Assembly (NCBI RefSeq): GCF_001969265.1
Contig: NZ_CP019304.1
Location: 1,488,001 to 1,552,000 of the forward strand
Length of the DNA stretch: 64,000 nucleotides
From: Arthrobacter sp. QXT-31
GTDB taxonomy: Bacteria; Actinomycetota; Actinomycetes; Actinomycetales; Micrococcaceae
Direction: 5' to 3'
Position numbers and translations under genes: made by a program. Shown here one piece after another: positions 37,260 to 46,275 of the stretch; position 1 is the stretch's first letter; each line of letters opens with the position of its first letter. The notes below the pieces were generated by a model. That model searched no databases and was not told the origin of the DNA. It was given only the letters and a program-made list of their open reading frames with translations.

Positions 37260-37505
37260 GTGGATCAGGCGACACTCGTCAACTATGCGTTCGGCTATAT
37301 CGCAATTGCGATAGCCGTTTTTCTTATGTTCCTGCCGGTGATCGCCAGTCTGGGCCTTCTTCTGCTCGTGGCCGGCGCCGTGCAAGTCATCGTTCTGCTT
37401 CTCAATGCAGTGGCCATTGGCCTCTATAAAGCTGTCCTCAGGATGTATCACCACCTTCTGGACAGGTGGCAGAACCGCCCGCGCGGCAGGCTGACCGCAC
37501 ACTAA
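37260..37505 (+). CDS. Small membrane protein of unknown function
   Basis: Reading frame of 81 residues with two hydrophobic stretches (about 8-34 and 36-57) and a basic C-terminus (LLDRWQNRPRGRL). The GTG start has neither a Shine-Dalgarno nor an upstream -10 element, so only the membrane pattern and coding-like codon use support it. Confidence 0.4.
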   Translation: MDQATLVNYAFGYIAIAIAVFLMFLPVIASLGLLLLVAGAVQVIVLLLNAVAIGLYKAVLRMYHHLLDRWQNRPRGRLTAH

Positions 37506-37587
37506 GGCGGAAGAGCGCTCCGGCGCTGGCGTCTCCCCATATCGCCCGCCCCACGCGAGGGCGTGCTGAGACCTGCGCGCCGGTACA

Positions 37588-37593
37588 TATGAT
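37588..37593 (+). promoter_or_regulatory. -10 element TATGAT (leaderless start at 37601)
   Basis: TATGAT ends 7 nt before ATG 37601. Confidence 0.5.
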
Positions 37594-37600
37594 GGCTGTC

Positions 37601-38719
37601 ATGGAGGAGGAACTGGAGCGGGCCGCCCAGGCCCTGTACGCGCTTCCCTTTGACGAGTTTGTCGCCGCCCGCACGGCCGCCGCGAAGGACGCCGCCACAT
37701 CCAACAAACCTCTTGCCCAGGCGATCCGGAGCCTGCCGAAGCCTTCCGTGGCGGCATGGGCGGTCAACATGCTGGCCCATCACCACCCCGGCGCCGTACA
37801 GCAGCTGCGGACTCTCGGACAAACCATGCAGGAGGCGCAGGCTTCGCTCGATGCCGCAGCACTGAGGGAACTCGCCAAGGAACGGCGGAAGCTCCTCGGC
37901 TCCGCCGTGGGTGAAGCCCGGCTCGCCGCTGAGGAGCAGGGCCGGAAGGTCAGCGATCCCGTGGCCACGGAGGTGGAAGAGACACTCCGCGCTGCCACTG
38001 CCGATCTGGCCGCTGCCGCCGCCGTCGAAAGCGGACTGCTGCTCCACGGGCTGTCCGCCGACGGCGTGGACCAGGTTGACCTGAGCAACGCGGTGGCCGT
38101 TCCGTCCGCGCTGGGCAAGCTGCCGCCGCCACGCCCGCTGGCTGTACCGGGTGCGGCACGGCGTCCGGCGGACGGGGCACAGCGCCCGGCTGGCGGGGCA
38201 CAGCGCCCGGCTGGCGGGGCACAGCGCCCGGCTGGCGGGGCAGCGAAAGGGCGCCGGGAAGAGCCGGCGGCCTCGGAAGCACCGGCGACTCAGCGCACAC
38301 GGACCCGGCCGACGAAGGCCGCAGCCCGGACGGATACCGGCGCGGCAGCCCCAGAGCGCGAAAAGCCGCGCCTCCGCGCCGTACGCACCTCTCCCCGTCC
38401 CGTCACGCCGTCCCTGTTGGAGAAGGCCGAGGCAGCGCTGGCGGAGGCGGAGGAAGCTGCTGCCGATTCCGCCGCCGAGGCTGCACGCCGCGCCCAGGCC
38501 CAGGAGGAAGCCGCGGCAGCCTTCGTCCGGCTCACCGCAGAAGTCAACGAGGCACGGCAGCGGCTCCGGACACTGGAACTCTCGCTCGACGCCGCCCGCA
38601 AGGAACGCGAGACCGCTGCCGCAGAGGCGAAGCAGTACGCCCGGGCAGCGGAGAAAAGCGAGCGTTCAGCCTTGCTGGCGAAGGAACGTGTGCTCCGGCT
38701 CAGCAACACGCCGGACTGA
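37601..38719 (+). CDS. Ala-rich coiled-coil protein with internal minisatellite
   Basis: Protein of about 372 residues. An N-terminal helical domain (about 1-145) contains FDEFVAARTAAAKDAA and RSLPKPSVAAWAVNMLAHHH. A disordered Pro/Ala/Arg linker holds three perfect 21-bp repeats (38174-38236; peptide GAQRPAG). A C-terminal Ala/Glu/Arg coiled coil (about 265-370) follows. It is soluble and unrecognised; the N-terminal segment is typical of an uncharacterised actinobacterial family. ATG 37601 is preferred (TATGAT 7 nt upstream); ATGs at 37589 and 37592 are in frame. Confidence 0.75.
   Translation: MEEELERAAQALYALPFDEFVAARTAAAKDAATSNKPLAQAIRSLPKPSVAAWAVNMLAHHHPGAVQQLRTLGQTMQEAQASLDAAALRELAKERRKLLGSAVGEARLAAEEQGRKVSDPVATEVEETLRAATADLAAAAAVESGLLLHGLSADGVDQVDLSNAVAVPSALGKLPPPRPLAVPGAARRPADGAQRPAGGAQRPAGGAQRPAGGAAKGRREEPAASEAPATQRTRTRPTKAAARTDTGAAAPEREKPRLRAVRTSPRPVTPSLLEKAEAALAEAEEAAADSAAEAARRAQAQEEAAAAFVRLTAEVNEARQRLRTLELSLDAARKERETAAAEAKQYARAAEKSERSALLAKERVLRLSNTPD
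38174..38236 (+). repeat. 21-bp minisatellite, three perfect copies, inside a gene
   Basis: Three identical 21-bp units (38174, 38195, 38216) encode GAQRPAG three times in a disordered linker. The in-frame unit length means copy number can change without breaking the gene. Confidence 0.85.
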
Positions 38720-38758
38720 ACTGCCAAAAATGTCAGACCCCGGTTGCACCATGGAGCC

Positions 38759-38938
38759 ATGGAAAATAATCAGGAATTCCACGTAACGTACTTCGACGCA
38801 GACTCCGGCCGGATCCGCAGCGAGGTCTTCGACACCGTGGCGGCGGCAGAGCGTTTCGCCAGCCGCAACATCACCGGCGAGGACAGCTGGGCCATCATCG
38901 ACGCCGTCGCGGTCCAGCAGGAGCAGCTCGCCGCCTAG
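38759..38938 (+). CDS. Small soluble protein of unknown function (59 residues)
   Basis: Begins MENNQEFHVTYFDADSG; acidic, with pattern FDTVAAAERFASRNI and EDSWAIIDAVAV. GGAG lies 2 nt before the ATG, which is tight. Codon use is coding-like. No family is recognised. Confidence 0.5.
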   Translation: MENNQEFHVTYFDADSGRIRSEVFDTVAAAERFASRNITGEDSWAIIDAVAVQQEQLAA

Positions 38939-38985
38939 CTGTACTAACCCGGCCCCCGCCGGCTGACCAGCGAGGCCTCCTTAAC

Positions 38986-39035
38986 GCTGAGAGGCCCCGC
39001 CTGTCGCTTGAGCGAACGTGGCGGGGCCTCTCAGC
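38986..39035. terminator. Large hairpin downstream of the 59-residue gene
   Basis: GCTGAGAGGCCCCGCC (38986-39001) pairs perfectly with 39020-39035 around an 18-nt loop, between converging genes. It can terminate the plus-strand gene and lies 88 nt past the reductase stop. Confidence 0.75.
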
Positions 39036-39122
39036 TGGCAGCCTGCGACTTACCGGGCCCGAGGACCCGGGCGAAGCCCCGGCGGGCTAAGCGAGGTCAG
39101 CGGGCTGCTCGGGGGCCAGAGG

Positions 39123-39968
39123 CTAAGCGAAGTCGGAGACAGCCGGGTCAGGCCCGATCCTGCCGCTTCCTTCGGCGGTGCGGTCCAGCCCGTTGATGGC
39201 CTCGACGTCGGCAGCATCCAGGGTGACGTTCAGGGCGTCAAAGTTCTCGCGGATCCTTGACTCGGTGACGGACTTGGGAATGACGACGTTCCCGATGGCC
39301 AGGTGCCAGGCGATAACCACCTGTGCCGGGGTGGCGCCGTGCTTCTGCGCGATACCCGCAATAACCGGATCCTCCAGCAGCTCGCCGCCCTGGCCCAGCG
39401 GAGACCATGCCTGGGTCAGGATGCCCCGGGAGGCATTGAACTCGCGCAGTTCCGACTGGTTGAAGTACGGGTGCAGTTCCACCTGGTTGATGGCGGGAAC
39501 CACGCCGGTTTCATCGATGATCCGCTGCAGGCCTTCGATGGTGAAGTTGGAGACGCCGATGGACTTGACCTTGCCGCGCTTCTGAAGCTCGATCAGAGCC
39601 TTCCACGTGTCCACGTACTTGTCCTGCTTGGGCTGGAGCCAGTGGATCAGGTACAGGTCCAGGGTTTCAAGGCCCAGGCGCTCCAGGGACTCCTCGAACG
39701 CGGCAAGCGTTGAGTCGTAACCCTGGTCGGAGTTCCACAGCTTGGTGGTGATGAAGATTTCCTCCGGCGACAGCCCGGAGCTCGCGATCGCCCGGCCCAC
39801 ACCGGATTCGTTGCCGTAGATCATGGCGGTATCGATGTGGCGGAACCCGGCCTGGAACGCCTGGAAGACAACCTTCTCGGCCACGTCGTCTTCAACCTGC
39901 CAGACCCCGTAGCCCAGCTGGGGAATGGTGTTGCCGTCATTGAAAGTCAGTGTTGGTGAAGAAGTCAT
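39123..39968 (-). CDS. Aldo/keto reductase
   Basis: NADPH-dependent oxidoreductase of 281 residues of the AKR5-like group. The catalytic tetrad is visible: Asp and Tyr in HIDTAMIYGNE (about 46-56), Lys in FITTKLWN (about 77) and His in LYLIHWLQP (about 110). KSIGVSNF (about 139) and the C-terminal IPKSVTESRI (about 235) bind cofactor. Substrate unknown; related enzymes reduce 2,5-diketo-D-gluconate and other carbonyls. The ATG has GGAG close upstream, and CAGGAT sits 6 nt before it. Confidence 0.93.
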   Translation of the reverse strand: MTSSPTLTFNDGNTIPQLGYGVWQVEDDVAEKVVFQAFQAGFRHIDTAMIYGNESGVGRAIASSGLSPEEIFITTKLWNSDQGYDSTLAAFEESLERLGLETLDLYLIHWLQPKQDKYVDTWKALIELQKRGKVKSIGVSNFTIEGLQRIIDETGVVPAINQVELHPYFNQSELREFNASRGILTQAWSPLGQGGELLEDPVIAGIAQKHGATPAQVVIAWHLAIGNVVIPKSVTESRIRENFDALNVTLDAADVEAINGLDRTAEGSGRIGPDPAVSDFA

Positions 39969-40081
39969 GTCTCCATCCTGCCAACAACAGAACTTGAAGC
40001 CCGCCGAATATGGTGAAGCTAAGCTAGCCGCGTAACGGACCGCCTCCGGGAATATTTCCGCGGCGTGCTAAACGCACGGTG

Positions 40082-40525
40082 TCAGGACTCGGAAAGTTTC
40101 CGCTCGGCGTCGGCCACCTGCTCAAACACACTTTCCGCACGGCGCCAGACGGAGGCCGCACCAACGGGTACCGGCCCCACGGCAAGCCGGAGCATCGCGG
40201 CCGCCTCGGCGGTGGCAGCCAGCGAATTGCCGGCCTTGGACAGCGCACGGTGGACGCCGGACAGGGAGTGCGGAATATCCAGGCCGTCGCTGGGCGAGCG
40301 CCGCTGCGCCTCGACGCAGATCTCCCTGACCCGGCCGGAGAGGCCGGCCAGCTGGTTGGCTATCTCGACCAGCTCCGCGTACAGCTGTTCGTCCTCCACG
40401 CCCTCAAGCACCTGATGGTACCGGTCCAGGCCGCGGTGGAACCGGTCATGGGCGCGGCGCCAAAGGCCCTTGCCCAGTTCTGCGTCGTCTTTCCGCCCCT
40501 GCCGGGCGGCCGTGAAAAATCCCAA
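40082..40525 (-). CDS. Unknown protein downstream of bpa
   Basis: Helical protein of 147 residues with YRYHQ-type and LVEIANQLAGLSGRVREIC segments. No family is recognised. It starts (TTG 40525) 6 bp after the bpa stop and is surely co-transcribed with it, so a link to proteasome function is possible but unproved. The start has no clear Shine-Dalgarno. Confidence 0.65.
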   Translation of the reverse strand: MGFFTAARQGRKDDAELGKGLWRRAHDRFHRGLDRYHQVLEGVEDEQLYAELVEIANQLAGLSGRVREICVEAQRRSPSDGLDIPHSLSGVHRALSKAGNSLAATAEAAAMLRLAVGPVPVGAASVWRRAESVFEQVADAERKLSES

Positions 40526-40531
40526 AGAGGC

Positions 40532-41254
40532 CTACAGGTACTGGCCGGGGCCGTGGTCGGAGTCTTCCTTCCGGCCCGGGTGGAGCGGGTCGGCACCGGG
40601 CTGGGGCGCCCTGGCGCGCTGCGGTTCGCCGTTTTCACCGATAACGACGCCGGGCGCGATGACGGTGCCGGGCGGCAGCTGCCGGAGCTGCATCTGGGCC
40701 AGGGTGTGTTCCCGGGCTGCGTGCTGGGCGGCAATGGCGGTCTGGATGCCATGGAACAGGCCTTCCAGCCAGCCCACCAGCTGGGCCTGGGCGATCCGCA
40801 GTTCGGCGTCAGAGGGCGTGGCGTTGTCCGGGAAAGGCAGGCTGATCCGTTCCAGCTCCTGCACCAGTTCCGGCGCCAGCCCGTCTTCAAGCTCCTTGAT
40901 GGAGCGCTCATGGATTTCCGCCAGACGGCCCCGGGCAGCGTCATCCAAGGGCGCCGACTTCACCTCTTCCAGCAGTTGCCGGATCATGGTGCCGATCCGC
41001 ATCACCTTGGCGGGTTCATCCACAAGGTCCTGCAGGTTGGCGGCTTTGGGCTTTTCGGCTTCGACCGGACCGTCAGCGGCGCCAGCGTCCAGGGTGGTAC
41101 CTTCCACCGGCTCCTCGTCCTCCGCCGCCACAGCAGGCTTTGCTGCCTGCTGCCCGTCTGGTTCCGACGCGGGCTGCCTGCCCGGCTGGCCGGGCTGCAC
41201 GGCGGCCTGCGGATCCGCCGTCTGGATGCGTTGAGTGTCTTCGGGATCGCTCAT
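40532..41254 (-). CDS. bpa: Bacterial proteasome activator (Bpa/PafE)
   Basis: Protein of 240 residues of the Bpa family (DUF2587). A Gln/Pro/Ala-rich disordered N-terminus (about 1-70) precedes a helical core (about 75-190) with DLVDEPAKVMRIGTMIRQLL and LVGWLEGLFHGIQ. The protein ends in GQYL, the C-terminal motif by which Bpa docks on the 20S proteasome and opens its gate independently of ATP. This implies proteasome genes elsewhere in the genome. GAGTAT lies 6 nt before the ATG, a weak leaderless-type arrangement. Confidence 0.93.
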   Translation of the reverse strand: MSDPEDTQRIQTADPQAAVQPGQPGRQPASEPDGQQAAKPAVAAEDEEPVEGTTLDAGAADGPVEAEKPKAANLQDLVDEPAKVMRIGTMIRQLLEEVKSAPLDDAARGRLAEIHERSIKELEDGLAPELVQELERISLPFPDNATPSDAELRIAQAQLVGWLEGLFHGIQTAIAAQHAAREHTLAQMQLRQLPPGTVIAPGVVIGENGEPQRARAPQPGADPLHPGRKEDSDHGPGQYL

Positions 41255-41400
41255 GCGTTCATACTCTCACGCGCCCGGAACGCGGAGTCCGTCAATGAAG
41301 CTCCTTGACCAGGATTTCGCCTTCGTCCTTAGCGAAACCGCAGCCGCCGTAAAGATCAGCCAGCCACAGGAGAACCGAGTGGCCGGCCGGGACGTTCCGG

Positions 41401-41432
41401 GCGCCGTCGGGGGTTAGATCCCCCGACGGCGC
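41401..41432. terminator. Terminator of the cstA-ybdD operon
   Basis: A perfect 13-bp stem (41401-41413 with 41420-41432) with a 6-nt loop, about 105 nt past the ybdD stop and 147 nt upstream of bpa. Confidence 0.7.
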
Positions 41433-41537
41433 AATGGCCGGATCTTCGTCAAAGAGGTTGCCCGTGGCTGCCAGCGCGGTAGGCGCCGGCAATCACCGGC
41501 ACGATCCTGCGGATGGCCAGTCCGGGGACTGCCGCGG

Positions 41538-41753
41538 TCAGCAGCACCTGCCCTGCGGGTTGGTGTCCTGGCGGTCCGTCCTGTCCCGCCAGAACGTCCG
41601 CTCGTCCATGGGAGGCGTGCTGTGGCCTGCCGCCGCATGGTGCTCCAGGTACTTCCGGTAGGCGTCGGCACCCATGACCCCTTGCAGGTACCGGGCAATG
41701 CCGCGGAAGGCTCCTGCCACCGGATGCAGCAGCCCGGCCGGTCCGGAGCTCAT
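41538..41753 (-). CDS. YbdD/YjiX family small protein
   Basis: Protein of 71 residues. GIARYLQGVMGADAYRKYLE (about 13-32) and the terminal TDRQDTNPQGRCC are the family signature. In many bacteria this small protein is encoded directly behind a CstA/YjiY peptide or pyruvate transporter and is needed with it. Its ATG overlaps the cstA stop as ATGA, so the pair is translationally coupled. Confidence 0.9.
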   Translation of the reverse strand: MSSGPAGLLHPVAGAFRGIARYLQGVMGADAYRKYLEHHAAAGHSTPPMDERTFWRDRTDRQDTNPQGRCC

Positions 41754-44053
41754 CAGTGGTGGCCTGCCCGTTCGGTGCGCAGGTCCGCGGGAAGCTTGTT
41801 CCACTCCGCCATGAGCTCGCGCTCGGCCGGGGAGGGAACCAGCCCGGCGGGTGCGTATACCCGCGACGGGTGCGGCCGGTCCTCGTTATTGACGTTGGGG
41901 ACGCCGGCCGCGGTGTTCCTGAAGGCCTTCACGGTGGCGGCCACCGCCGTGACGATCACGATGATGCTCAGGACGACGAAGATGACGGACAGCCAGCCCT
42001 GGATCATGGTGTTGCGGACCACGGCTTCCATGGCCGCCGTGGTCTTGGCCGTGCCGAAGGACGTCTTCCCCTCAGCCAGTGCCTTGCTGAAGGCGGCGTT
42101 GTTGGCGAAATACCCCACCGCCGGGACGGACGAGAAAATCTTGTGGATGCTCGCCGTGATGGTGACGACCGCCGTAAAGGCCAGCGGCACGGCGACAATC
42201 CACAAGTACCTGAACGTGCCGCGCTTCGCGGCGATGGCCATGCACACCGCCAGGGCGATCGCGGCCAGCAGCTGGTTGGCGATGCCGAACAGCGGGAACA
42301 GGGTGTTGATTCCGCCCAGCGGGTCGGTGACGCCCATCAGCAGCACGGCTCCCCAGGCGCCCACCATGACGGCTGTGCACAGCCACGCGCCCGGCCGCCA
42401 GGAGGCTTCCTTGAACCTGGGGGCAAAGTTGCCGATCGAATCCTGCAGCATGAACCGCGCAACGCGCGTTCCGGCGTCGACCGCTGTGAGGATGAACAGA
42501 GCCTCAAACATGATGGCGAAGTGGTACCAGAAGGCCATCATGCCGGGGCCGCCGATGAACTGCTGCATGATGTGGGCGAGGCCGACCGCCAGTGTGGGCG
42601 CACCGCCGGAACGCGAGACGATGCTCTCCTCGCCGACGTTTGCGGCTGTCTGGGCCAGGACGTCAGGGGTGATGTTGACGCCGGCCAGGCCGAGGCTGTT
42701 GACCCACTGGGCCGCCGTCTCCACCGTTCCTCCGGTGAGCGCCGCGGGGGCGTTCATGGCGAAGTAGATGCCGCGGTCGATGGAAATCGCTGCGACGAGC
42801 GCCATGATGGCCACGAAGGACTCCATCAGCATGCCGCCGTAGCCGATGAAGCGGGTCTGCCGCTCCTTCTCGATGAGCTTGGGCGTGGTGCCGGAAGAGA
42901 TCAGGGCGTGGAAGCCGGACAGCGCGCCGCAGGCGATGGTGACGAACAGGAACGGGAACAGTGCTCCGGAGAAGACAGGCCCGTTCTCGCGGCCCGCGAA
43001 CTCGCTGAAGGCGGGAACGGCGATTTCGGGGCGCACGACGATGATGGCCACGGCCAGCATCACGATCACGCCGATCTTCATGAACGTCGAAAGGTAGTCA
43101 CGCGGTGCGAGCAGGAGCCACACCGGAAGGATGGCGGCGATGAAGCCGTAGATGATCAGGCCCCAGGCGATGGTGACCTTGTCCAGGTGGAAGAACGCGG
43201 CGCCCCACTCGGTGCCGGCCACGGCGCCGCCGCCGATGATGGCAGCCATCAGCAGCACGAAGCCGATGATCGAAACCTCCATGACCTTGCCCGGCCGCAG
43301 GTACCGCAGGTACACGCCCATGAACAGGGCGATCGGGATGGTCATGCCTACCGAGAAGACGCCCCAGGGGCTCTCCCCCAGCGCGTTGACGACGACGAGC
43401 GCCAGGATCGCGACGATGATCACCATGATGAGCAGGGTGGCGATGAGAGCGGCCGTACCGCCGATGACGCCGAGTTCCTCACGTGCCATCTGGCCGAGGG
43501 AACGGCCGCCGCGGCGCATGGAGAAGAACATGACCATGTAGTCCTGGACGGCGCCGGCCAGGACAACGCCGATGATGATCCAGATAGTGCCGGGGAGGTA
43601 CCCCATCTGGGCGGCGATGACGGGGCCCACGAGAGGGCCAGCCCCGGCAATGGCCGCGAAGTGGTGCCCGAAGAGGACGTTGCGGTCCGTCCGGACAAAG
43701 TCCTTGCCGTCGGCCTTGTACTCTGCCGGCGTGGCGCGGCGGTCATCCGGCTTGAGCAGATACCGCTCGATGACCTTGGAATAGAAGCGGTAGCCGATCA
43801 GATAGGTGCACACCGAGGCAAACACGAACCAGATGGCGTTGACGGTTTCGCCCCTGATCAGGGCAAGCATGAACCAGGCCACGCCGCCCAGCAGGGCGAT
43901 GGCCACCCAGGTGGCAATTTTTGCAGGGGTCCATCGGCGCTCCTCCGCGTCGCGGACCGCATCATCAACGGACGCCGGCGGCAGCGCTGCGTCGGCGGCG
44001 GGATTGGGGTCCTCGGCCGCTGTTCGGGTCCCGTCCTCAGGCGTGGTGCCCAT
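41753..44053 (-). CDS. cstA: Carbon starvation protein A (CstA family transporter)
   Basis: Polytopic membrane transporter of 766 residues with at least 15 hydrophobic segments. Signature regions include NVLFGHHFAAIAGAGPLVGP (about 126-145), PGTIWIIIGVVLAGAVQDY (about 155) and SGFHALISSGTTPK (about 390). Family members take up peptides or pyruvate on carbon limitation. AGGAGG lies 7 nt before the ATG. Coupled to the ybdD-like gene. Confidence 0.95.
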   Translation of the reverse strand: MGTTPEDGTRTAAEDPNPAADAALPPASVDDAVRDAEERRWTPAKIATWVAIALLGGVAWFMLALIRGETVNAIWFVFASVCTYLIGYRFYSKVIERYLLKPDDRRATPAEYKADGKDFVRTDRNVLFGHHFAAIAGAGPLVGPVIAAQMGYLPGTIWIIIGVVLAGAVQDYMVMFFSMRRGGRSLGQMAREELGVIGGTAALIATLLIMVIIVAILALVVVNALGESPWGVFSVGMTIPIALFMGVYLRYLRPGKVMEVSIIGFVLLMAAIIGGGAVAGTEWGAAFFHLDKVTIAWGLIIYGFIAAILPVWLLLAPRDYLSTFMKIGVIVMLAVAIIVVRPEIAVPAFSEFAGRENGPVFSGALFPFLFVTIACGALSGFHALISSGTTPKLIEKERQTRFIGYGGMLMESFVAIMALVAAISIDRGIYFAMNAPAALTGGTVETAAQWVNSLGLAGVNITPDVLAQTAANVGEESIVSRSGGAPTLAVGLAHIMQQFIGGPGMMAFWYHFAIMFEALFILTAVDAGTRVARFMLQDSIGNFAPRFKEASWRPGAWLCTAVMVGAWGAVLLMGVTDPLGGINTLFPLFGIANQLLAAIALAVCMAIAAKRGTFRYLWIVAVPLAFTAVVTITASIHKIFSSVPAVGYFANNAAFSKALAEGKTSFGTAKTTAAMEAVVRNTMIQGWLSVIFVVLSIIVIVTAVAATVKAFRNTAAGVPNVNNEDRPHPSRVYAPAGLVPSPAERELMAEWNKLPADLRTERAGHH

Positions 44054-44214
44054 GTCTCCTCCTTGAGAGTCCCAGCTGGCACAGAGTGTGCCACCGGCAC
44101 CCTACCAGCGGGTAGGACAATAGGCTTGGCCATTCAGGGCGCCCTACAGCAGGAATCGCCGAACGGTCCCGGTGCCGCGGTGAGCGGACGGCCCGGGCCC
44201 GTCCTTGCCGGATG

Positions 44215-44757
44215 TCAGAGCGGCCCGGAGGCCTGCGCAAGCTGCAGCATCCTGGCCTCGCAGAGGTCCAGCCAGCGGATCTCGGCCTCCGTCTGGAAGA
44301 CCAGCGAATCCAGCACCAGCAGCCAGGCCGTATCAGCGGCCCGCTGGTTTGCGGCGGTGTCCCGCCGGGACTTCGTGTAGTCCTGCAAAGCGCGCATGGA
44401 CGCTCCACGCTGGGCCTGGATAATGGCTGCCACGTCCACCCCCGGAAGGGTGACGGCGAGCGCCAGCTTGATGGCGAGTTCGTTCCGGGGCGGGTTGCTG
44501 CGCTCCACCGGCGCCTCAAACCAGCCCTGCACCTCCGCCTTACCTGCTTCGGTGATGCTGTAGACGACGTGGCCTTCGCCGTCGCCGCCGTCGTTGCTGA
44601 CCAGGCCGTCGCGTTCCAGCCGGTCCAGGGTGGTATAGACCTGCCCGATGTTCAGCGGCCAGGCGGATCCGGTGCGGTCTTCGAATTCGACCCTGAGTTG
44701 GTAGCCGTAACGCGGCTGGTCCTGCAGGAGGGCGAGGAGGCTATGGCGGATGGACAT
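44215..44757 (-). CDS. PadR family transcriptional regulator
   Basis: Protein of 180 residues. A winged-helix domain (about 1-85) contains LLALLQDQPRYGYQLRVEFE and GQVYTTLDRLERDGLV, followed by a C-terminal dimerisation helix region (about 95-180). PadR proteins usually repress a neighbouring transporter or detoxification gene. It follows the quinone oxidoreductase gene by 7 bp on the same strand, making that gene the likely partner. Confidence 0.9.
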   Translation of the reverse strand: MSIRHSLLALLQDQPRYGYQLRVEFEDRTGSAWPLNIGQVYTTLDRLERDGLVSNDGGDGEGHVVYSITEAGKAEVQGWFEAPVERSNPPRNELAIKLALAVTLPGVDVAAIIQAQRGASMRALQDYTKSRRDTAANQRAADTAWLLVLDSLVFQTEAEIRWLDLCEARMLQLAQASGPL

Positions 44758-44764
44758 CAGGCTC

Positions 44765-45748
44765 TCACATCACCAGCAGGACCTTGCCCACGTGCTCGCC
44801 GGAGTCGAAGTACCTGTGCGCCGCCCTTGCCTGATCCAGCGGGAAGGTCTTGGCCACCAGCGGGTGGATGCGCCCGTCAGCGACGAGGGGCCACACGGAG
44901 TCCCTGACCGCCGTCATGATGACGCCCTTTTCGGCAGCGGGGCGGGGGCGGAGCGCTGTGGCCACCACGGCAGCACGCTTGCGCAGCAGCTGTCCTAGGT
45001 CCAGTTCCCCCTTGGCACCGCCCTGCAGCCCGATGACGACGAGCCGGCCGTAATCCGCCAGTGCGTCAACGTTCTTCTGCAGGTACTTGGCGCCCACGAC
45101 GTCCAGGATGACGTCGGCACCCTTGCCCCCGTTTTGGGCGCGGAGGCTCTCGGCGAAGTCTTCCTCCGCATAGTTGATGGCGATGTCGGCACCCAGGAAT
45201 GCCTTGGCGGTGCTGACTTTTTCGTCGGTGCCCGCAGTGGTGGCCACGGTGGCGCCCAGGGCCTTGGCCAGCTGGATTGCCATGGTGCCGATTCCTCCGG
45301 TGGCACCGTGGATCAGGACCGTCTCCCCCGGCTGCAGCTGCGCGGTCATGACCAGGTTCGAGTACACGGTGGCCGCCACCTCAGGCAGGGCGGCAGCGGT
45401 GACCAGGTCCACGCCGTCGGGGATCCTCAGAACCTGTTCCGAGGGCACAGCGACCTGCTGCGCATAGCCGCCGCCGGCCAGCAGCGCCACCACCTTGTCC
45501 CCGATGGAAAACGGCTTGGTGACGCCGGGCCCGAAACCCGCGATCCTGCCGGAAACCTCCAGGCCGGGGATCTCCGAGGCACCCGGCGGTGGCGGGTAGT
45601 AGCCCCTCCGCTGCTGGACATCGGCGCGGTTCAGGCCGGCCGCCACAACGTCGATAAGGACCTCGCCCTGGCCCGGCTCGGGAGCCGGCACCTCGCGGAT
45701 TTCCAGCACTTCCGGCCCGCCGGGCTCCGAGATAAAGACGGCTTTCAT
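44765..45748 (-). CDS. NAD(P)H quinone oxidoreductase (zeta-crystallin type)
   Basis: Zinc-independent MDR-family oxidoreductase of 327 residues. The N-terminal MKAVFISEPGGPEVLEIREV and AGLNRADVQQRRGYYPPPPG (about 49-68) are typical of the PIG3/zeta-crystallin group. The Rossmann motif is VLIHGATGGIGTMAIQLAK (about 143-161). It reduces quinones with NADPH. ATG 45748 has GGGAG 6 nt upstream; the frame continues upstream without homology. Followed by the PadR gene. Confidence 0.92.
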   Translation of the reverse strand: MKAVFISEPGGPEVLEIREVPAPEPGQGEVLIDVVAAGLNRADVQQRRGYYPPPPGASEIPGLEVSGRIAGFGPGVTKPFSIGDKVVALLAGGGYAQQVAVPSEQVLRIPDGVDLVTAAALPEVAATVYSNLVMTAQLQPGETVLIHGATGGIGTMAIQLAKALGATVATTAGTDEKVSTAKAFLGADIAINYAEEDFAESLRAQNGGKGADVILDVVGAKYLQKNVDALADYGRLVVIGLQGGAKGELDLGQLLRKRAAVVATALRPRPAAEKGVIMTAVRDSVWPLVADGRIHPLVAKTFPLDQARAAHRYFDSGEHVGKVLLVM

Positions 45749-45861
45749 GGCGAACTCCCGATTTCTAGCTGATTCCTGCCCCAAAAATACTGTGCAGCGG
45801 CAACAACTGCCACGCGGCGGTTTTTGTTGGAGCCAACTGCCTATGAAACACTACTAGTTAG

Positions 45862-45949
45862 GGAAGGTTGTCCGAGCGGCCGAAGGAGCTGGTCTTGAAA
45901 ACCAGTGTGCGGTAACCCCGTACCAAGAGTTCGAATCTCTTACCTTCCG
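45862..45949 (+). tRNA. tRNA-Ser (anticodon TGA)
   Basis: Long-variable-arm tRNA of 88 nt: acceptor GGAAGGT/ACCTTCC, anticodon loop TCTTGAAAA with TGA, T-arm AGTTCGAATCT. It reads UCN serine codons. Confidence 0.96.
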
Positions 45950-46275
45950 CGCAGGGACCGCCGCCGTGCAGAAAGCACTGCGACGGCCAATTAGAAGGCC
46001 GTCCGGGCCAACCGAAGGGTTGGTTCGGCCGGCCTTTTGCGTGGGCCGGCAGGGCCTTTTTACCCTGGTAAGTGGTGGCCCTGACCGGCGGCAGGTAGGG
46101 GTGCGGACGGTGGGCCCGAAAATCAGGTAATCCGAGTACCTGCCCGGCAAAATTCGAGTACGCGCCACTCATGCGCAGCAAGGGCCCGAAGGCGTTCACT
46201 GTAACCAGCACCGCTCTTTCCCTCGATCGTGGGACGGAGTTTCCGCATCCACCGTTGCATGTGGGGGTCGAGGTC
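45950..46275. other. Intergenic stretch after tRNA-Ser(TGA)
   Basis: Contains the tRNA terminator and then about 240 bp without a supportable gene. Short direct elements (CGAGTAC twice near 46130-46165) are present but no integrase, and no repeat of the tRNA 3' end was found. Confidence 0.5.
45995..46038 (+). terminator. Terminator after tRNA-Ser(TGA)
   Basis: AAGGCCG and following bases pair over 19 positions (three mismatches) with 46018-46036, then TT. Confidence 0.65.

Noticed and set aside
41292..41492. 66-residue minus-strand gene between ybdD and bpa
   Set aside because: Runs across the perfect terminator hairpin at 41401-41432 and lacks a ribosome binding site and family.
41756..44380. 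874-residue open frame opposite cstA
   Set aside because: Asp/His/Gly-rich antisense frame produced by codon bias of the membrane protein gene; no protein-like motifs.
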